DNA from: Xiphias gladius
Lineage: Eukaryota; Chordata; Actinopteri; Istiophoriformes; Xiphiidae
DNA length: 64,000 nt
Assembly: GCF_016859285.1 (NCBI RefSeq)
Contig: NC_053415.1
Coordinates: forward strand, 3,731,001-3,795,000
Direction of reading: 5' to 3'
Every line of letters begins with the position of its first letter. Within the stretch, counting starts at the first letter, position 1. Positions 61,101 through 64,000 of this stretch are shown one piece after another. Position numbers and translations under genes: made by a program. Below the pieces are notes generated by a model, which was given only the letters and a program-made list of their open reading frames with translations, ran no database searches and was not told the DNA's origin.

Positions 61101-62531
61101 AGTGTGCTTTTTTTAAGACACTGAAAGAAAGGTGATGAAAGAGTGATGGAAATGGGGCCAAATTCTCTGTGATATTCATTTTTAATAGATATTTTTTATC
61201 AATGACACCAGCACAACCTTGAAGATATTTACAGACCGATTAGAGAAACACATCTCTCTACTCTGGCTGTACACCTCTCGAACCTCTAAACACAGATTGA
61301 ACACTGAACACACAGCAGTGTTCATGGACATGGCATATACAGTGGTCAAAGTGCTTTTCTGGTCGACAGGCCAGAATGTCTGCTGTAAAAAAAATCTCAT
61401 TTCAACATATGTCTTCACATCACATTGTACCAAGCAAAGCAATTGATGAATTCTGGGAACATGATATCACTACAACTCAGTCAAAGATAACACAGACTGT
61501 AAACAAGCCAACAGTTTAGTGAGGTAAAACTGAAAGTGATTTTTAACTTTGGAAATTACCACACACACCTTTTATCTCAACTCATCAGTGGGTAAAACAG
61601 TTGTACATTTTAGTTTTCTCTTTCAAATCAGTTTCTGACCTGCAGTTTTCTTTAAAATCTATATGACATTCATACATTCGGCAAACTCTTCGGCATGAAA
61701 AAGTGTCGGCTTTGAGAGAAATCTGAGAGAGAGACCCAGCTGAATTTCTCTTGCGATGATGATGTTACCGTAACTGGAGGTCAGGGGCCTCAAGGAGCCA
61801 GAGTCACTGCGACTAGGCTAGAATCCCTTTTCCTCAGGGCTAATTAGTTTTCAGACTTTGTGGTGAATTGTGAAAGGTTTCTTAATTTTTTTTTTTAACA
61901 AAACAGTTTTTGTTTAGGTGAAATGTGCATTTATGGTTTTAATGTATGCATTTGCCTTAAAATTACTCACAAGAACAGAGCTGAGCATAGACAAAATGCC
62001 AAGTAATCAGTGAGTTCTGTTCTGTGTTTATTGTTGGAAGCCTCAGCGGGATTTAACTACATGCAGATAATTTAACCAAATTAATAGAGTGCGAATGTAG
62101 AATTTGTGGAAAGAGGCTTGTACTTCATAGAAGACTGTTAAAAATAATTCAAAGTTATGTGTGTTTTATGGATAAATACAGCGCAATTTGGAATAGTGCA
62201 CATCATAAACTGACGCAAGTGATGGAGGCGAGGTGTTATTTTTCCCATTGTTCTGCTAATCTTAACTGGTAAAAGAAGTTATTTCTAATTGTTGGCCAGT
62301 CCTTCCACCATGTGTGATTGGATCTTGGTGCTATGGCCATAACGCCGGAGCAGTATACCCAGTTTCTTTTGGCATACTGCTCCTGCTATATGTAATGTGA
62401 TTAACATTACCAAACACAACACTGGAAATCTGAGCAAATTCAAAAATTTGATTGTGAATCTGTTGTTATGCTGCTAACAGCAGCTGAATACCTGACCTAA
62501 CCTTGAGTTTAGAATATTTTAGATCAACGGT

Positions 62532-62565
62532 ATATATTCATATATACATGCATATATGAATATAT
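62532..62565. repeat. AT-rich palindrome, 14-bp arms
   Basis: ATATATTCATATAT (62532-62545) is exactly complementary to 62552-62565 with a 6-base loop. Such cruciform-prone AT palindromes often arise by chance in AT-rich DNA. Confidence 0.8.
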
Positions 62566-64000
62566 CTTGCTGAAAGGCACAGAAGGTGGCTCTCATTTCA
62601 TATCACCGTCACAGAGACACAGAGTTTTATAGTCTTTTCTAAGAGTCACTTGTCATCATAGGAAAAGCACAGTTGGAACTAATAACATTAACAATGACTC
62701 TGTTCTAGTCATGTGTCCCATGAGGCCATGACTGTAACAGTGAGCCAGCATGAACAAAACCAAGACCCTGAAACTGAAGCAGCTAGATGGGATTCAGCCA
62801 CCATTCATTTTATTATTTAAACTGTACAAGTCACACATGGGGTGGACAGTTCTGACCTGTAATTAACTACTGATGCAGAACAGCAGTCCTGGGGGCAGCC
62901 AGGAGAGCAACAATGCAGATGATGTTCCACACCAAGACTATCTCGAAAGGCTGTCTTATTTAAATTGTTATTTAGGATTTAAAAGTTAGGAACCTTCTCA
63001 TTCACCCTTTTACCCATGAAATAAAACCTTAATCTGCATCGGCCAGAAGCCAGAAGAGGCCTGCTAGCCCAAACCGTTACTATCAGCACAAACCTCACAA
63101 GAGGGTGTCGTATTGTGTGGGTGATATGCAGTAAAACCTGTTCCCCCCAGCCAGGGAAACAGAGCACACTCACTTAAGTGGGAGGTCACTTATGTTTTCA
63201 AATTTCCTGCAGCAGCTTGCAGTCACACTTTGTCATATAATACCAGTTTTGTGCAATTAAGCTTTAGAGAAAAAAGGCTCATGTTCAATTTGGCATCAGT
63301 AAAAAGTGTTAGATTTACTGGACTCTGGTGAGTTTAATCACATGAGATTAATCATAGAATTTAAAAAATACTTATAAATAATTTAAATTCTTATCTGGTT
63401 GAGAATAAAAACTTTGATCCTCATGTCTTTGGTTTTGTGACAGTCAGTGAGGACAATGAGGATCCATCTGTCACCCCAAAATTCTGACATTTTTAAGGAC
63501 AAAAAAGCATAAAAATCCAGTAGTTAAAGTGGCAATCTCAAAGACTTCAGTCCTGGTTGATTTGGCGAAACCAGTGGTTACTGGTGGTAACAGCAAATGC
63601 GGTTTAATACTACAGGTCACAGAATTCAGGGGGGCAGTAAAACAAACTATTGTCGTTTTGATAAATAAACCAGGCAATAATTGGCCTTTTTCCATCATTC
63701 TGTGAGCAACCGTGACCTGATTTGATACTGGACATGGCATGAGTCTGCGAACAGCAGGGCACAGTGAAAGGAGTTTGTTAGCTGGCTGAGAGGTTGGAGG
63801 TGTGCACCCTGTTGCCTGCAGCTCTTCATCTACCAGCTCACTGTGGCTGCTCCTTCTTGTTCCATTACTCCCTGGAATATTTCAAACTGACCCGCTGTCA
63901 GAAATGCTGAAAATGACCTTTGTCTTGTTTCGTAGACTCATTTTTGATGAACGATAGAGTTAAGTGTTCAGCTCACTGACAAACATACTACATTTCCTGT

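Larger units (their letters stand above)
57915..64000. other. No gene seen
   Basis: I scanned both strands and found no recognisable exon, RNA gene or large mobile element. Small hairpins lie at 58.1 and 62.5 kb, a G-run at about 60436-60446 and a GTT-rich patch at about 60489. Distal regulatory elements cannot be excluded by eye. Confidence 0.5.

Noticed and set aside
1..64000. CRISPR arrays, prokaryotic operons, phage or plasmid features, endogenous retrovirus genes
   Set aside because: No direct-repeat/spacer array, Shine-Dalgarno-linked gene run, or gag/pol/env-type LTR provirus was found. All reverse transcriptase-related remnants are of the non-LTR type.

Overview
The window is vertebrate nuclear DNA, almost certainly from a teleost, probably an acanthomorph. 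It is AT-rich and mostly non-coding, with GT-AG introns, AATAAA poly(A) signals, a eukaryotic tRNA, and many decayed copies of repeat types I recognise from fish genomes (tRNA-derived SINEs, Rex/CR1-like and I-clade LINEs, Tc1-like and hAT-like ends). Only one protein-coding locus and one gene nested inside it look intact. Family names were assigned from recognised motifs; no database search was possible.

Left part, 1-37 kb: I see no intact host gene. It holds dead elements: a LINE 3' end (about 1.2-1.6 kb), a foldback repeat (4.6-5.2 kb), a probable processed pseudogene of a CFAP100/CCDC38-type ciliary coiled-coil protein (8.3-9.6 kb, minus), a SINE (11.4 kb), remnants of a multicopy fish protein (14.7-15.9 kb), a (TG)33 microsatellite (17.7 kb), three diverged copies of a GGTTAGG-containing repeat (22.7-25.2 kb), a decayed THAP zinc finger (27.2 kb), a SINE with an internal GT expansion (30.7 kb), a Rex/CR1-like LINE with a duplicated tail (31.7-34.3 kb, plus), and an I-clade LINE lacking its reverse transcriptase (34.5-37.05 kb, minus).

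Core, 37.5-47.4 kb: cops8 (COP9 signalosome subunit 8) is complete on the plus strand. It has seven coding exons with GT-AG borders and compatible phases and encodes 191 residues. Intron 4 (5.35 kb) contains, on the same strand, an intronless 351-codon MuRF-family RING/B-box ubiquitin ligase closest to TRIM63 (MuRF1). That gene has its own TATA box, a FOXO consensus site, a MEF2 consensus site, E-boxes and a poly(A) signal. A widely expressed protein-degradation regulator therefore hosts a muscle-type E3 ligase gene with an apparently independent muscle/atrophy promoter.

Right part, 47.4-64 kb: a CpG-rich block (48.55-49.18 kb) ends in a tRNA-Ile(AAT) gene. It is followed by a 2-kb interval bounded by inverted teleost-repeat ends, a MITE-like hairpin (52.5 kb), a dead LINE C-terminus (56.7-57.5 kb, minus) and another teleost repeat (57.6-57.9 kb). 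The rest holds no recognisable gene.
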